A stretch of 64,000 bases of DNA from Pseudomonas lalucatii. GTDB taxonomy: Bacteria > Pseudomonadota > Gammaproteobacteria > Pseudomonadales > Pseudomonadaceae. The translations under genes were made by a program, and so were the position numbers. Positions 1 through 8,845 of this stretch are shown in pieces. The stretch is from contig NZ_JADPMV010000001.1 in assembly GCF_018398425.1 (NCBI RefSeq), positions 868,001 through 932,000 of the forward strand, in the 5' to 3' direction. Every line of letters starts with the position of its first letter. The stretch's first letter is position 1. Under the pieces are notes generated by a model. That model was given only the letters and a program-made list of their open reading frames with translations. It did not search any database and was not told the DNA's origin.

Positions 1-1573
1 GCTGCTACAGGTCTCGGCCATGGCCGGCTTTCGCCGCGAGCTGGTAAGCATCCTCGGCGTCGAGCGGGCCAAGGGTTTCTTCCTGCGCCTGGGTTACCAG
101 TCTGGCCTGCGCGATGCCGAGCTGGCGCGCAAGCTGCGACCGCATTGCAGCGAGCTGGATATCTTTCTCGCTGGCCCACAGCTGCATTCGCTCAAGGGCA
201 TGGTCAAGGCGGTCCCCACCGAGGTGGATGTCGATATCGAGGCCGGACGCTTCCACGTCGAGGTGGAGTGGGTCGACTCCTTCGAGGTGGAAATTTGCCA
301 GAACGAACTGGGAACTATGGACGGTCCGGTGTGCTGGACCCTGCTCGGCTATGCCTGCAGCTACTCGTCCTCGTTCATGGGGCGCGAGGTGATCTTCAAG
401 GAGATCACCTGCCGTGGTTGTGGCCACGACAAGTGCCGGATCGTCGGTAAGCTGGCCGAAGATTGGGACGACGCCGAGACGTTCAAGCAGTATTTCAAGA
501 GCGATCCGATCATCGAGGAACTCTACGAGCTGCAGTCGCAACTGGCCTCGCTGCGCACCAGCCTGCAGCGCCAGGAAGGCCAGTACTACGGCATCGGCCA
601 GTCCCTGGCCTACACCAAGGTCTGCCAGATGATCGACAAGGCCGCCCAAGGCAAGGTCTCGGTGCTGTTACTCGGCGAAAGCGGTGTCGGCAAGGAGGTG
701 ATTGCGCGCAGCGTGCACCTGCGCAGCGCCCGCGCCGAGCAGCCGTTCGTCGCAGTCAACTGTGCCGCCATTGCACCGGACCTGATCGAGGCCGAGCTGT
801 TCGGCGTCGAGAAAGGCGCCTTTACCGGTGCACTGCAGTCGCGCATGGGCCGTTTCGAACGGGCCAACCAGGGCACCATCTTCCTCGACGAAGTGATCGA
901 GCTGAGTGCGCGGGCCCAGGCCACCCTGCTGCGCGTGCTGCAGGAGGGCGAGCTGGAGCGGGTCGGCGACAACCGCACGCGCAAGGTCGACGTACGGGTA
1001 ATCGCCGCCACCAACGAAAGCCTCAGCGAAGCGGTCAAGGCGGGCAAGTTCCGCGCCGACCTGTACTACCGGCTCAATGTGTTCCCGGTGAGTATCCCGC
1101 CCCTGCGCGAACGCCTGGAGGATATCCCGCTGCTGGTGGAGCATTTCCTCAAGCGCTTCCACAGCGAATACAGCAAGAAGACCCTGGGACTTTCCGATAA
1201 AGCCATGGAGGCCTGCATGCACTACCCCTGGCCGGGAAATATCCGCGAACTGGAGAACGTCATAGAGCGCGGCATCATCCTCACCGAAAGCAACGAGAGC
1301 ATCGGCCTCGAGGCACTGTTTCCGCAGTTGCAGCTGGAAGAATTGATGGAGAGCCGACTTGCGAGCGACGGCACCTTGCTGCAACCGGCGGCCGAACAGA
1401 GCTGGATCGAGCAGGTGTTGGGTTCGGGCCTGAGCCTGGACGCCATTGAAGAGCAGTTGATGCGCGAAGCCATGCAGCGTTCGGGCAACAATGTTTCCGG
1501 CGCGGCGCGCACACTCGGACTGACCCGCCCTGCCCTGGCTTACCGATTGAAGAAGATCGGCATCGAGGCCTGA
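1..1573 (+). CDS. XylR/DmpR-type sigma-54 activator (5' end outside window)
   Basis: Effector-responsive enhancer-binding protein that activates RNA polymerase-sigma-54, in this family usually on binding an aromatic effector. The reading frame is open to the first base, and the codons before the first ATG (base 20) encode residues that align with the start of the XylR/DmpR sensory domain, so the true start lies to the left. Counting from that ATG: sensory XylR_N/V4R domain to about residue 145 with the V4R cysteines C131, C134 and C139; a linker to about 185; AAA+ domain with Walker A (GESGVGKE, about 219-226), a GAFTGA loop that contacts sigma-54 and a Walker B ending FLDE; a C-terminal Fis-type helix-turn-helix. 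It converges on a second regulator of the same family with 62 bp between stops. Its target could be the catabolic genes here or genes outside the window. Confidence 0.93.
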   Translation, partial: LLQVSAMAGFRRELVSILGVERAKGFFLRLGYQSGLRDAELARKLRPHCSELDIFLAGPQLHSLKGMVKAVPTEVDVDIEAGRFHVEVEWVDSFEVEICQNELGTMDGPVCWTLLGYACSYSSSFMGREVIFKEITCRGCGHDKCRIVGKLAEDWDDAETFKQYFKSDPIIEELYELQSQLASLRTSLQRQEGQYYGIGQSLAYTKVCQMIDKAAQGKVSVLLLGESGVGKEVIARSVHLRSARAEQPFVAVNCAAIAPDLIEAELFGVEKGAFTGALQSRMGRFERANQGTIFLDEVIELSARAQATLLRVLQEGELERVGDNRTRKVDVRVIAATNESLSEAVKAGKFRADLYYRLNVFPVSIPPLRERLEDIPLLVEHFLKRFHSEYSKKTLGLSDKAMEACMHYPWPGNIRELENVIERGIILTESNESIGLEALFPQLQLEELMESRLASDGTLLQPAAEQSWIEQVLGSGLSLDAIEEQLMREAMQRSGNNVSGAARTLGLTRPALAYRLKKIGIEA

Positions 1574-1635
1574 GACGCGGGGAAAGACTCGCGGCAACCG
1601 CGCCAATCACGGCTACCGCCAGGCGCCTCGACGCC

Positions 1636-3336
1636 TCAATCCTTCAGCTTTTCCAGACGATAGGCCAACTGAGCGCGGCTCAGGCCAAGGAGCCGCGCAG
1701 CTTTCGAGACGTTACCCGAGGTTTTGCTTATCGCCGTACGCAGCAACCTGATCTCAAATTGTTCGAGATCGAAATCCTCACTGAGTAGCGCTTCGCATAA
1801 AGCATCCGAGTCGTTCTCCGGGCTCGTCGAGACTGGTTTCAAGTGACCCGTCGGGTCGATCCGCTCCAGCGGCTGGCCGGCCTCTGCCAGCGACGGGAAC
1901 AGCGCCGGTAGATCGATCAACTGGTTGTTGTCGGTGAGGATGACGCCGCGCTCGACCATGTTCTCCAGCTCGCGGATATTACCCGGCCAGTTGTATTCCA
2001 TCAGCGCGCGCATGGCCTTGTCCGACGTCCCCGGGATACGCTTGTTGTAGAGCGCTTGGTATTTGCCGAGAAAATGCTCGATCAACAGCGGGATATCGTC
2101 CTTGCGCTCACGCAACGCCGGGATATGCACCGGATAGATATTCAGGCGGTAGAACAAATCGGCGCGGAACTTGCCCGTCTTGACCGCCTCGCCGAGGTTC
2201 TCGTTGCTGGCAGCGACCACCCGGACATCCACGCGCCGCACTTCACTGCCGCCGACGCGCTCCAGCTCGCCCTCCTGTAGCACCCGCAACAGACTGGCCT
2301 GGGCACGCGGCGTCAGCTCCACCACCTCATCAAGAAACAAGGTGCCGCCGTGGGCCCGCTCGAACTTGCCCTCGCGGCTGGCATGCGCACCGGTAAAGGC
2401 GCCCTTCTCCACCCCGAACAGTTCCGCCTCGATCAAATCGGCTGGAATACAGGCGCAATTCACCGCGATAAACGGCTGCCGCGCCCGCGCCGAACTCAGG
2501 TGCAGCCCCTTGGCGAAGATCTCCTTGCCCACCCCGGTTTCGCCCTGCAGCAGCACGGTAACCGGGCCTTGGGCCGCACGCTGAAGCAACTGGCAGGCAT
2601 GCCGGAAACTGGTCGAGCGCCCCACCGAATTGGCAACCAGATCGTCATGCTCAGCGGTCTGCCGCACGCTGTCCTGTAGCTGGCTAAACTGACTCTGCAG
2701 CGACAGCAACTCGTCGGCCATGGCGTCCGGCAGCAAAACCCGCTCGAGCTCTTCGCGATCGTCCCATTGCTCGGCAGGTTTGCCGACGATGCGACAGCGC
2801 TGGGCGCCGCAGCCCAGGCACTCGACCTCCTTGTAGAAGATCTTGTGGCCCATGTAGTAGGTGGTGAAGCCACTGGCATAGCCGGTCAACAACCAGCACA
2901 CGGGCTCACTGACCGGGCCGAACTCCTGCAGATGGAGTTCCGCCTCATAGGCATCGAACCACTCGAACTCGGCGTAAAACGCGCCGCTGCCGACGTCGAA
3001 GTCCAGCTGCAAGGGTTTGACGTTGACCATCCCCTTGATCAGCGCCAGTTGCGGGCCAGCAAAGAAGGCATCGGCGGTGGACAGTTCGGGGCGCAACTTG
3101 CGGGCCAACTCGGCGTCCCGCCATCCTGAGAGGTAGCCGAGGCGCGTCAACAGGCTACGCGCACGGTTGCTACCCAGCGTCTTGATCAGCTCCCTGCGCA
3201 AGTTGGCGAACAGGCTGCTGTGCGTCAACAACATGCGCTGCTCATGCAGCCAGATCTTACCGTGCTCGGTATCGAAGCTGATCTGGTCGATCAGGTCCCG
3301 GTTGGTCGGGAAATGGGGGTCAGCATTACGGGCCAT
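1636..3336 (-). CDS. XylR/DmpR-type sigma-54 activator, full length
   Basis: A complete 566-residue member of the XylR/DmpR/MopR family. The sensory domain spans about residues 20-185, with V4R cysteines C173, C176 and C181. The AAA+ domain has Walker A at 265-272, GAFTGA at 312-317 and Walker B near 333-337. A Fis-type helix-turn-helix ends the protein. An AAAGGA ribosome-binding site lies 5 nt before the ATG. It is divergent from the esterase/outer-membrane operon, whose promoter is a sigma-54 type with an IHF site, so it is the best local candidate for the activator of that operon and of the similar promoter near 9.3 kb. The effector is unknown; an aromatic or cyclic compound is inferred from the family only. 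Confidence 0.93.
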   Translation of the reverse strand: MARNADPHFPTNRDLIDQISFDTEHGKIWLHEQRMLLTHSSLFANLRRELIKTLGSNRARSLLTRLGYLSGWRDAELARKLRPELSTADAFFAGPQLALIKGMVNVKPLQLDFDVGSGAFYAEFEWFDAYEAELHLQEFGPVSEPVCWLLTGYASGFTTYYMGHKIFYKEVECLGCGAQRCRIVGKPAEQWDDREELERVLLPDAMADELLSLQSQFSQLQDSVRQTAEHDDLVANSVGRSTSFRHACQLLQRAAQGPVTVLLQGETGVGKEIFAKGLHLSSARARQPFIAVNCACIPADLIEAELFGVEKGAFTGAHASREGKFERAHGGTLFLDEVVELTPRAQASLLRVLQEGELERVGGSEVRRVDVRVVAASNENLGEAVKTGKFRADLFYRLNIYPVHIPALRERKDDIPLLIEHFLGKYQALYNKRIPGTSDKAMRALMEYNWPGNIRELENMVERGVILTDNNQLIDLPALFPSLAEAGQPLERIDPTGHLKPVSTSPENDSDALCEALLSEDFDLEQFEIRLLRTAISKTSGNVSKAARLLGLSRAQLAYRLEKLKD

Positions 3337-3482
3337 TTTTATCCTTTCTTATCGTGGCCGAACAAAGGAACTGCAGCTGTACTCAATATCGTGTACCCCA
3401 TCATGCCGCAGTCCTTTCGGCAGTGCCAATAGCGCGACTGGTACCCGTCGGCGACTTGCTCATTTGCGCTAGTGACTTACGA

Positions 3483-3508
3483 AAATCATGAAATCGGCTC
3501 GCTTTGAA
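3483..3508. promoter_or_regulatory. candidate upstream activator site (shared motif)
   Basis: AAATCATGAAATCGGCTCGC, continuing into CTTTGAAG, resembles the element at 8785-8845. On the minus strand it reads TCAAAGCG, a 4-bp insert, then GATTTCATG, against TCAAAGCGGATTCAT at 8831-8845. It lies roughly 95-120 bp upstream of the sigma-54 promoter, a normal distance for an enhancer of a XylR-type activator. That it is a regulator site is inference. Confidence 0.4.
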
Positions 3509-3560
3509 GTCCCTTCCAGATCTCCTAGAACCCTCCTCTCTTCATTTATTTCACATTAGT

Positions 3561-3573
3561 TATCAATGATTTG
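3561..3573 (+). promoter_or_regulatory. IHF binding site
   Basis: TATCAATGATTTG matches the IHF consensus WATCAANNNNTTR at every defined position. It begins 41 bp before the first base of the sigma-54 -24 element, the usual place for a bend between enhancer and promoter. The same spacing recurs at 9264-9320. Confidence 0.7.
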
Positions 3574-3601
3574 AAGTCAATCTCCAGCGCCTTGTAAAGG
3601 C

Positions 3602-3617
3602 TGGCATAGGCGTTGCT
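3602..3617 (+). promoter_or_regulatory. sigma-54 promoter of the esterase operon
   Basis: TGGCATAGGCGTTGCT fits the -24/-12 consensus TGGCAC-N5-TTGCW with one difference (T for C) and correct GG/GC spacing. The start codon is about 42 bp downstream. The spacer AGGCG is identical to that of the promoter at 9305-9320. Confidence 0.82.
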
Positions 3618-3658
3618 CTTGCCCTGCCAACAACAATAAAAAACCCAGAGGTGAAACC

Positions 3659-4684
3659 ATGGCTATCGATGCCGCCAGCACAGCTTTCCTCGGCCAACTG
3701 GCCGAGCAGAACACCAAGCCCTTTCATAAGATGGAGCCAGACGAGGCGCGCCAGTTCATGGCCGGGCTGCGCGAGGTGATCGGCAGCGGACCGGACATGC
3801 ACAGGATCGAGGAAACCATCCTCGGGCAAGGAGCCCAGCGTTTTCGTGTCCGCGTACTCATCCCCGATGCCAGCCCGAGGGGCGTGATCGTCTACTACCA
3901 CGGCGGCGGTTGGGTGTTGATGTCGATAGACGACCACGACACCTTGGGTCGCTGCATCGCCGCGGAAACCGGCTGCAGCGTGGTGTTGGTGGATTACCGG
4001 CTGGCCCCCGAGCATCGCTATCCCGCCGCCGTCGAGGATGCCTGGCTGGCGCTGAACTGGGCCGCAGCCCAGCGCCAGGCGCTGACGGGTGCTGCCGATG
4101 CCCCACTGATCGTGGCCGGCGACAGTGCCGGCGGTAACCTTGCCGCGGTGGTCGCCCAGCGCGCAGCACGCAGCGGAGAACCGCAACTGGCACAGCAGGT
4201 GCTGATCTACCCGGTCACCCAGCCCGATCTGCACGCCCCGGGTTATCTCGACCCTGGCAACCAAGGCCTGCTCAGCCAGAAAGACATGCAATGGTTCTGG
4301 GATCACTACCTGCCGGATCGCAGCCGCCGCCAGGAGACGGATGCCTCCCCCCTGCTGACGGGCGATCTGCGCCGACTGCCGCCGACTGTACTGATCACTG
4401 CCGAGCACGACGTCTTGCGCGATGAAGGCGAAGCCTATGCCCTGAAGCTGTCGGAGGCTGGTGTAGCCGTCAGCTGGAAACGCTTTGCCGGGCAAATACA
4501 TGGCTTCTTCACCCTGCTCAATATCTTGCCGGCCAGCCTGTCCGGGCGTGCTTTCGTCGTCGAGCAGATTATCCGTCAACTGCAAGCGAATGACTCGACA
4601 TCCGCACCGCTGATGGCGCAGCCACCCTCCGCAAGCGCCGAACACGGCGCTCAATCGTCTCGCGCCGCAGACCGCAGCAACTGA
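3659..4684 (+). CDS. HSL-family (family IV) alpha/beta-hydrolase / esterase
   Basis: Probable cytoplasmic carboxylesterase of the bacterial hormone-sensitive-lipase family, 341 residues. HGGGW at 81-85 forms the oxyanion hole, the nucleophile is Ser156 in GDSAGG, and D251 and H281 (in QIHGFF) complete the triad. The family hydrolyses short- to medium-chain esters. No signal peptide is evident. An AGAGGTG ribosome-binding site precedes the ATG. The gene is first in a two-gene sigma-54 operon with the outer-membrane protein 28 bp downstream. Given the monooxygenase nearby with a related promoter region, a likely role is hydrolysis of the ester or lactone made by Baeyer-Villiger oxidation. The substrate cannot be read from the sequence. 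Confidence 0.88.
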   Translation: MAIDAASTAFLGQLAEQNTKPFHKMEPDEARQFMAGLREVIGSGPDMHRIEETILGQGAQRFRVRVLIPDASPRGVIVYYHGGGWVLMSIDDHDTLGRCIAAETGCSVVLVDYRLAPEHRYPAAVEDAWLALNWAAAQRQALTGAADAPLIVAGDSAGGNLAAVVAQRAARSGEPQLAQQVLIYPVTQPDLHAPGYLDPGNQGLLSQKDMQWFWDHYLPDRSRRQETDASPLLTGDLRRLPPTVLITAEHDVLRDEGEAYALKLSEAGVAVSWKRFAGQIHGFFTLLNILPASLSGRAFVVEQIIRQLQANDSTSAPLMAQPPSASAEHGAQSSRAADRSN

Positions 4685-4712
4685 ACCCAGGCCCACTACA
4701 AGGACAATAAAA

Positions 4713-5636
4713 ATGAGCTCACTCACCGTTACCTTGCACCGCCTCAGCCTTGCCGTGCTCTGCAGCTTCGCCCCCTTGCTGGCGTTGGCCAGCGAAAACG
4801 GCGCAACCAACTGGCCGCTGGGGGTCAATACGGTAATTCCGGGGCTGCTGCCGCCACCAGGCGCCACCGAACTGTATGGCTATACCGTTTACTATTCGGC
4901 AGACACCCTCAAGGGCAACGATGGCGAATCCGTGCCCATCGATTTCGATCTGGAGGTGTTTGCCCAGGCTTTTCGCGTGGTGCATACCTGGGACATACAG
5001 ACCGACGCCGGGGTGAAATTCAGCAGCGGCGCCATCCTCTCAGGCGGCCGAAACTCACTGAAAATAGCCGACTTCGGTATCGACGAGCACAAGACCGGCT
5101 TCAACCAGCTGTATCTCACCCCGTTGTACCTGACGTGGTCACCGACCCCCGAGTTGCACCTGTTGACGGGGTTCAGTGCCTTCATTCCGCTGGGTGACTA
5201 CGATCGCAATGACCCGATCAATACCACCAGCAACTATGCCTCCTACGTTCAGGAGTTTGGCCTCACCTGGTTTCCGACCCCGCAATGGGAGTTCTCGGTG
5301 TCACCCACGCTGAGCTTCAATGCCGAGAACAGCGACACCGATTACCAATCTGGCAACCTGTTCAATGTCGATTACAACATCGGCTACCGCTTCCCTGCAG
5401 CACCGCAATGGCAAGTAGGGCTCGCAGGCCACTACACCAAGCAGTTCAGTGACGACCAACTGGACGGGCACGACATACCGGGAGGCAACCGCCTGAGCAA
5501 GTTCGCCATCGGCCCGCAAGTGTTCTACTCATTCGACCAGGCGACTGGTGTTGCCTTCAAGTGGTTGCATGAGACCTCGGTGAAGAACGGGCCCAAGGGC
5601 CATTCACTGTGGTTTCAGTTCGCCATCCCCCTCTGA
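4713..5636 (+). CDS. Phenol MetA-pathway-type outer-membrane protein
   Basis: A 307-residue secreted protein with a signal peptide (hydrophobic about residues 11-26, cleavage near LALA/SEN). Alternating amphipathic strands and aromatic girdles run to a C-terminal ...WFQFAIPL, typical of an outer-membrane beta barrel. It resembles the Phenol_MetA_deg (SphA-like) family found beside operons for aromatic and other hydrophobic substrates, where a role in uptake is assumed rather than proven. It sits 28 bp behind the esterase with its own AAGGA ribosome-binding site and no promoter between, so it should be co-transcribed from the sigma-54 promoter. Confidence 0.82.
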   Translation: MSSLTVTLHRLSLAVLCSFAPLLALASENGATNWPLGVNTVIPGLLPPPGATELYGYTVYYSADTLKGNDGESVPIDFDLEVFAQAFRVVHTWDIQTDAGVKFSSGAILSGGRNSLKIADFGIDEHKTGFNQLYLTPLYLTWSPTPELHLLTGFSAFIPLGDYDRNDPINTTSNYASYVQEFGLTWFPTPQWEFSVSPTLSFNAENSDTDYQSGNLFNVDYNIGYRFPAAPQWQVGLAGHYTKQFSDDQLDGHDIPGGNRLSKFAIGPQVFYSFDQATGVAFKWLHETSVKNGPKGHSLWFQFAIPL

Positions 5637-5690
5637 CGTCTGCCGGGTCGCTAGCGCCAGGCGGCATGGTGCGGAGTGCTGCAGCCTGGC

Positions 5691-5748
5691 CGCGGCGTAA
5701 CCCCTCACTGGTCGTGCGCTTGCGCACGCTGCTTTGGGTTACGCCGCG
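5691..5748. repeat. REP-like nested palindrome
   Basis: A perfect 13-bp inverted repeat (CGCGGCGTAACCC at 5691-5703, complement at 5736-5748) encloses a perfect 7-bp hairpin (CGTGCGC/GCGCACG, 5713-5728). GGGTTACGC-type palindromes are common dispersed intergenic repeats in Pseudomonas as I recall. It lies 55 bp after the outer-membrane gene and could end that transcript. I see no gene in the rest of 5637-5978. Confidence 0.6.
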
Positions 5749-5978
5749 CTCGGCAAACGCGCCGTTGGCCGACACACGGCCTGCGCCGCTCCCCCAACTG
5801 CCTGCCGACGGCACAGCCTTCGCGCCAGCCCTGCGAATAAGCCACTGCCGCAGCCAGTGCAGTCAGGTGACCGTCGTCGAGACACAGGTCATCCTCTCGC
5901 TCGAGCATCCGTTAGCCGATCCTCAAGCGCCCTCCCCGAGCGCTCGTCCATAGGCCAACGCCCATTTGCTGCAACGCT

Positions 5979-6482
5979 TCAGGCAACCAGCCGTCCCGAG
6001 TCACCACGCGCCAGCAGCCTCGACAGCAAACGCAGGCCCATGTTCAGTGCCGCCAATGGATGCACAAGATAGCTGCGCACCTGGTCGCTACGGTGCTCGC
6101 CATACCGGCACCAGTTGCAGAAATGCTCGCAGTTATTGGTCAGCAGCCGATAACGGCATTCGCCAATCCGCGACCGAGCCCTGCCAACTGCTTCTTTGCC
6201 GTCGAAGCGGGGAGCCGCGCGATAGCGAATCCAGACCGGATTGTCCGCGGCGAACTGTGTGAGCGACACTTCCTCGACCGGCCCCGCATGCAGCGACCCA
6301 CTGAGCCCGGCGTAATGCACCACCCGGCGATTCCCCACGTAGATACCGTGGTGAAAATAGCCCGTACGCGAGGTTATCAAATGGGCACCCAGCGGCGGCT
6401 CCGCACCACCATTGCAATCCCAACGTGCATGCAGCACAGCCTGCGGTGCATTTTTCTGTGGTTGTGGGTGAGTGCTGTTCAT
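5979..6482 (-). CDS. LRAT-domain (NlpC/P60-like) protein
   Basis: About 167 residues with the lecithin:retinol-acyltransferase fold of permuted NlpC/P60 enzymes. The GAHL...HHGIYVG...VVHYAG segment supplies the catalytic histidine, and NNCEHFCNW holds the nucleophile cysteine (NCEHF motif). Bacterial members are candidate cysteine acyltransferases or hydrolases of unknown substrate. No signal peptide is visible; the C-terminus has a weakly hydrophobic stretch. The ATG at 6482 has GGAGG 5 nt upstream. A TTG four codons earlier also has a good AAGGAGG site, so the start is not settled. It appears monocistronic, and I see no sign that it belongs to the catabolic regulon. Confidence 0.78.
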   Translation of the reverse strand: MNSTHPQPQKNAPQAVLHARWDCNGGAEPPLGAHLITSRTGYFHHGIYVGNRRVVHYAGLSGSLHAGPVEEVSLTQFAADNPVWIRYRAAPRFDGKEAVGRARSRIGECRYRLLTNNCEHFCNWCRYGEHRSDQVRSYLVHPLAALNMGLRLLSRLLARGDSGRLVA

Positions 6483-6722
6483 GACCGCCTCCAACTTGCC
6501 ACCTCCTTGCCTGTGCGGTTGAGCAAGAATGTGGCCTGTGTTGCCAAAGTCCGTGCATCAACCGCGCCAGATGCGCCAATGGCCTGTTTATGCGGGGTTG
6601 GCGCATGGGCGACGGCACGGTCGCGGGGCAGCGTTAGGCAAATGATGAAAGCGCCCTGCGGCGTTGGCGAAAATCATCAAGCGCGGCTTGAGTGGCAGTG
6701 ACTGGCTCCAGCGAGCGAAGAC

Positions 6723-6757
6723 AAAAAACCCGTTGCCGGTTAACCGGCAACGGGTTT
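6723..6757 (-). terminator. Rho-independent terminator of the monooxygenase
   Basis: A perfect 16-bp palindromic arm pair (6726-6757, centre TTAA) is followed on the minus strand by a run of T. It lies 25 bp after the monooxygenase stop codon. Confidence 0.85.
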
Positions 6758-6781
6758 GGGTGGTGCCCTGGTGACGCGTTG

Positions 6782-8479
6782 TTAATCGACTAACGCGGCG
6801 TCCGACTTCTGCCGGGCGCTGTTGTGCGCATGCCCCGCCGTCAGGGTGAAACCCTGGTAACCCTTGGCCACTACCTCATTGCAGATCTGCTTGTACTGTT
6901 TTCCTCCCCCCAGATAGACCAGAAAGACCCGCGGTTTCCCCGGAATATTTGCCCCGAGGTACCAGGAGTCGGCCTTGGGCAACAGGGTCGAATCGGCAAT
7001 CTCCTTGACGTGGGCAATCCACTGATCCTCGTACTCGGTGTTGGCCTCGATAGTCTGCAAACCGTTGCGGTTCATGTGCTCGATGCAGTCGGAAATCCAT
7101 TCGCAATGCTGTTCGATGCCCAGCGGCATGTTGAACAGCACCGAGGGACTTTGCGGGCCGGTAATCATGAACATGTTGGGGAATCCGTGGGTCGCCAGCC
7201 CCAGATAGGTACGCGGTCCGGCAGACCAGCGATCCTGCAGCGACTGACCATTGCGCCCGCGAATATCCATCTTGAACATCGAGCCGGTAAAGGCATCGAA
7301 GCCAGTGGCATAGACCAGGCAGTCGAGCTCGTATTCAGCGCTGGCAGTACGCAGGCCGGTCGCGGTGATCTCCTCGATAGGCGCCCGCTTGATATCCGCC
7401 AAGGTGACGTTGTCGCGATTAAAGGTCTCGTAATAACCCGTCTCGCAAGGCTGACGTTTGGTGCCATAGGCCTGCCCGACCGGTGGGCACAGCAACTCGG
7501 CCACAGCAGGATCGCGCACTTTCTCACGGATCTTGGCGCGGACGAATTCGGCAGCCGTTTCGTTGGCCTCCCGATTGAACAGGATGTCCCCGTAACTGCC
7601 GATCCACAGACTGAAACCGCCATCGTTCCAACAGGTAGCGTAGTGCGCCTCACGTTGCGCCTGGCTGTCGTCGAGCGCCGAGGGCTTCAACTTGTCGAAG
7701 GGAACACCGGCAAATGATTCCCAGGCCGCGTCCCTGACCTCACGATAGTTGGCCTTGACCTGACGATCGATGTCGGCATTCATGGGCTCATTGACCAGGG
7801 GCGCGGCATAGTTCGGGGTGCGCTGGAAGACCGTGAGATGGGCCGCTTCCTCGGCGATCAGCGGTATGGCCTGCATGGCGGTGGCGCCAGTGCCGATGAT
7901 GCCGACGCGCTTACCAGTGAAGTCGACCCCGTCCTTGGGCCAGTGGCCGGTGAAGTACGTCTTGCCCTTGAAGCTGCCGTGGCCCTTGAACTGCGGGATA
8001 TTCGCCGAGGACAGGGTCCCCACCGCCAGCACCAAGTACTTGGCCCGTACCCGCCGGCCGGTATCGGTTTCGACATCCCAGCACTGGCTGGCTTCGTCAT
8101 ACACCGCAGCAGTCACTCGGGTCTTGAACTGGATGTCGCGCAGCAGATCGAACTTGTTGGCCACGTAATTGAGGTAGCTGAGGATTTCCGGCTGGGCTGC
8201 GTACTTCTCAGACCAGGTCCACTCCTGCTGCAGCTCCTCGGAAAACGAATAGGAATAATGGTGGCTGGGAATATCGCAGCGCGCGCCAGGATAGCGATTC
8301 CAATACCAGGTACCCCCCACGCCGTCCGCAGATTCGAAAACCTCTGCTTTAAGGCCGAGCTGGTCACGCAGGCGATGCAACATGTAGAGCCCGGCGAAGC
8401 CGGCGCCAACAACGATGGCGTCGACTTGGTTAAGCGATCCGGTGTCAGTATTTACTTGTGTATTTAAGGACATGCTCAC
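6782..8479 (-). CDS. Baeyer-Villiger-type flavin monooxygenase
   Basis: A 565-residue FAD/NADPH class B monooxygenase expected to insert oxygen next to a ketone carbonyl, giving an ester or lactone. The FAD Rossmann motif GAGFAG is at 25-30, followed by GGTWYWNRYPGARCD (55-69), diagnostic for Baeyer-Villiger enzymes. The NADPH Rossmann motif GTGATA is at 196-201. The family fingerprint FxGxxxHxxxWP is present as F170...W180-P181, but position 176 is Phe instead of the expected His; a His is found at 179. Length matches cyclohexanone monooxygenase plus about 20 N-terminal residues. AGAGGT precedes the ATG and a strong terminator follows. It is monocistronic, between the esterase operon and the envelope-transport operon. 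Ketone substrate unknown. Confidence 0.9.
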   Translation of the reverse strand: MSMSLNTQVNTDTGSLNQVDAIVVGAGFAGLYMLHRLRDQLGLKAEVFESADGVGGTWYWNRYPGARCDIPSHHYSYSFSEELQQEWTWSEKYAAQPEILSYLNYVANKFDLLRDIQFKTRVTAAVYDEASQCWDVETDTGRRVRAKYLVLAVGTLSSANIPQFKGHGSFKGKTYFTGHWPKDGVDFTGKRVGIIGTGATAMQAIPLIAEEAAHLTVFQRTPNYAAPLVNEPMNADIDRQVKANYREVRDAAWESFAGVPFDKLKPSALDDSQAQREAHYATCWNDGGFSLWIGSYGDILFNREANETAAEFVRAKIREKVRDPAVAELLCPPVGQAYGTKRQPCETGYYETFNRDNVTLADIKRAPIEEITATGLRTASAEYELDCLVYATGFDAFTGSMFKMDIRGRNGQSLQDRWSAGPRTYLGLATHGFPNMFMITGPQSPSVLFNMPLGIEQHCEWISDCIEHMNRNGLQTIEANTEYEDQWIAHVKEIADSTLLPKADSWYLGANIPGKPRVFLVYLGGGKQYKQICNEVVAKGYQGFTLTAGHAHNSARQKSDAALVD

Positions 8480-8646
8480 TACCTCTTATTGTTGTTAGCC
8501 GTTTGTTTGCTTGCTGCTTGATACGCGATATCACTCGCCTATTAGCTATCTGGTTTTCCACCATTACTCAGGCGCTTGCAGATACCATCGGCAAGCTCTG
8601 AGGCTGAGCGGCCAAAGGCATCTTCTGGCGGATCGACTTGGCTATA

Positions 8647-8662
8647 ACAAGCTTCATGCCAA
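8647..8662 (-). promoter_or_regulatory. candidate sigma-54 promoter of the monooxygenase
   Basis: The minus strand reads TTGGCATGAAGCTTGTT: a good -24 (TGGCAT) and an imperfect -12 (TTGTT instead of TTGCW) at correct spacing. The start codon is about 170 bp downstream, and the inverted repeat at 8789-8845 lies about 127 bp upstream. The imperfect -12 keeps confidence low. Confidence 0.35.
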
Positions 8663-8788
8663 GACCCAAAAACAAAAAAAACCTATACAAGTCAACCAAT
8701 TACAAAAAAACAAACAACAGCTTCACGCGCCCTGATGTGTCCGCAGTGCTTAAAATGATTAATTTTCTCGGATGAATTTACGGAAATC

Positions 8789-8845
8789 ATGAATCCGCTT
8801 GCACGACAAACCTAGAGCCTTGGTTTTATCTCAAAGCGGATTCAT
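8789..8845. promoter_or_regulatory. inverted repeat, candidate activator (UAS) site
   Basis: ATGAATCCGCTT (8789-8800) and its exact complement AAGCGGATTCAT (8834-8845) flank 33 bp. A related sequence occurs at 3483-3508 upstream of the esterase promoter. The position between the divergent monooxygenase and envelope operon suits a shared enhancer for a XylR-type activator; this is inference. The remaining parts of 8480-9371 contain no gene that I can support. Confidence 0.5.
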
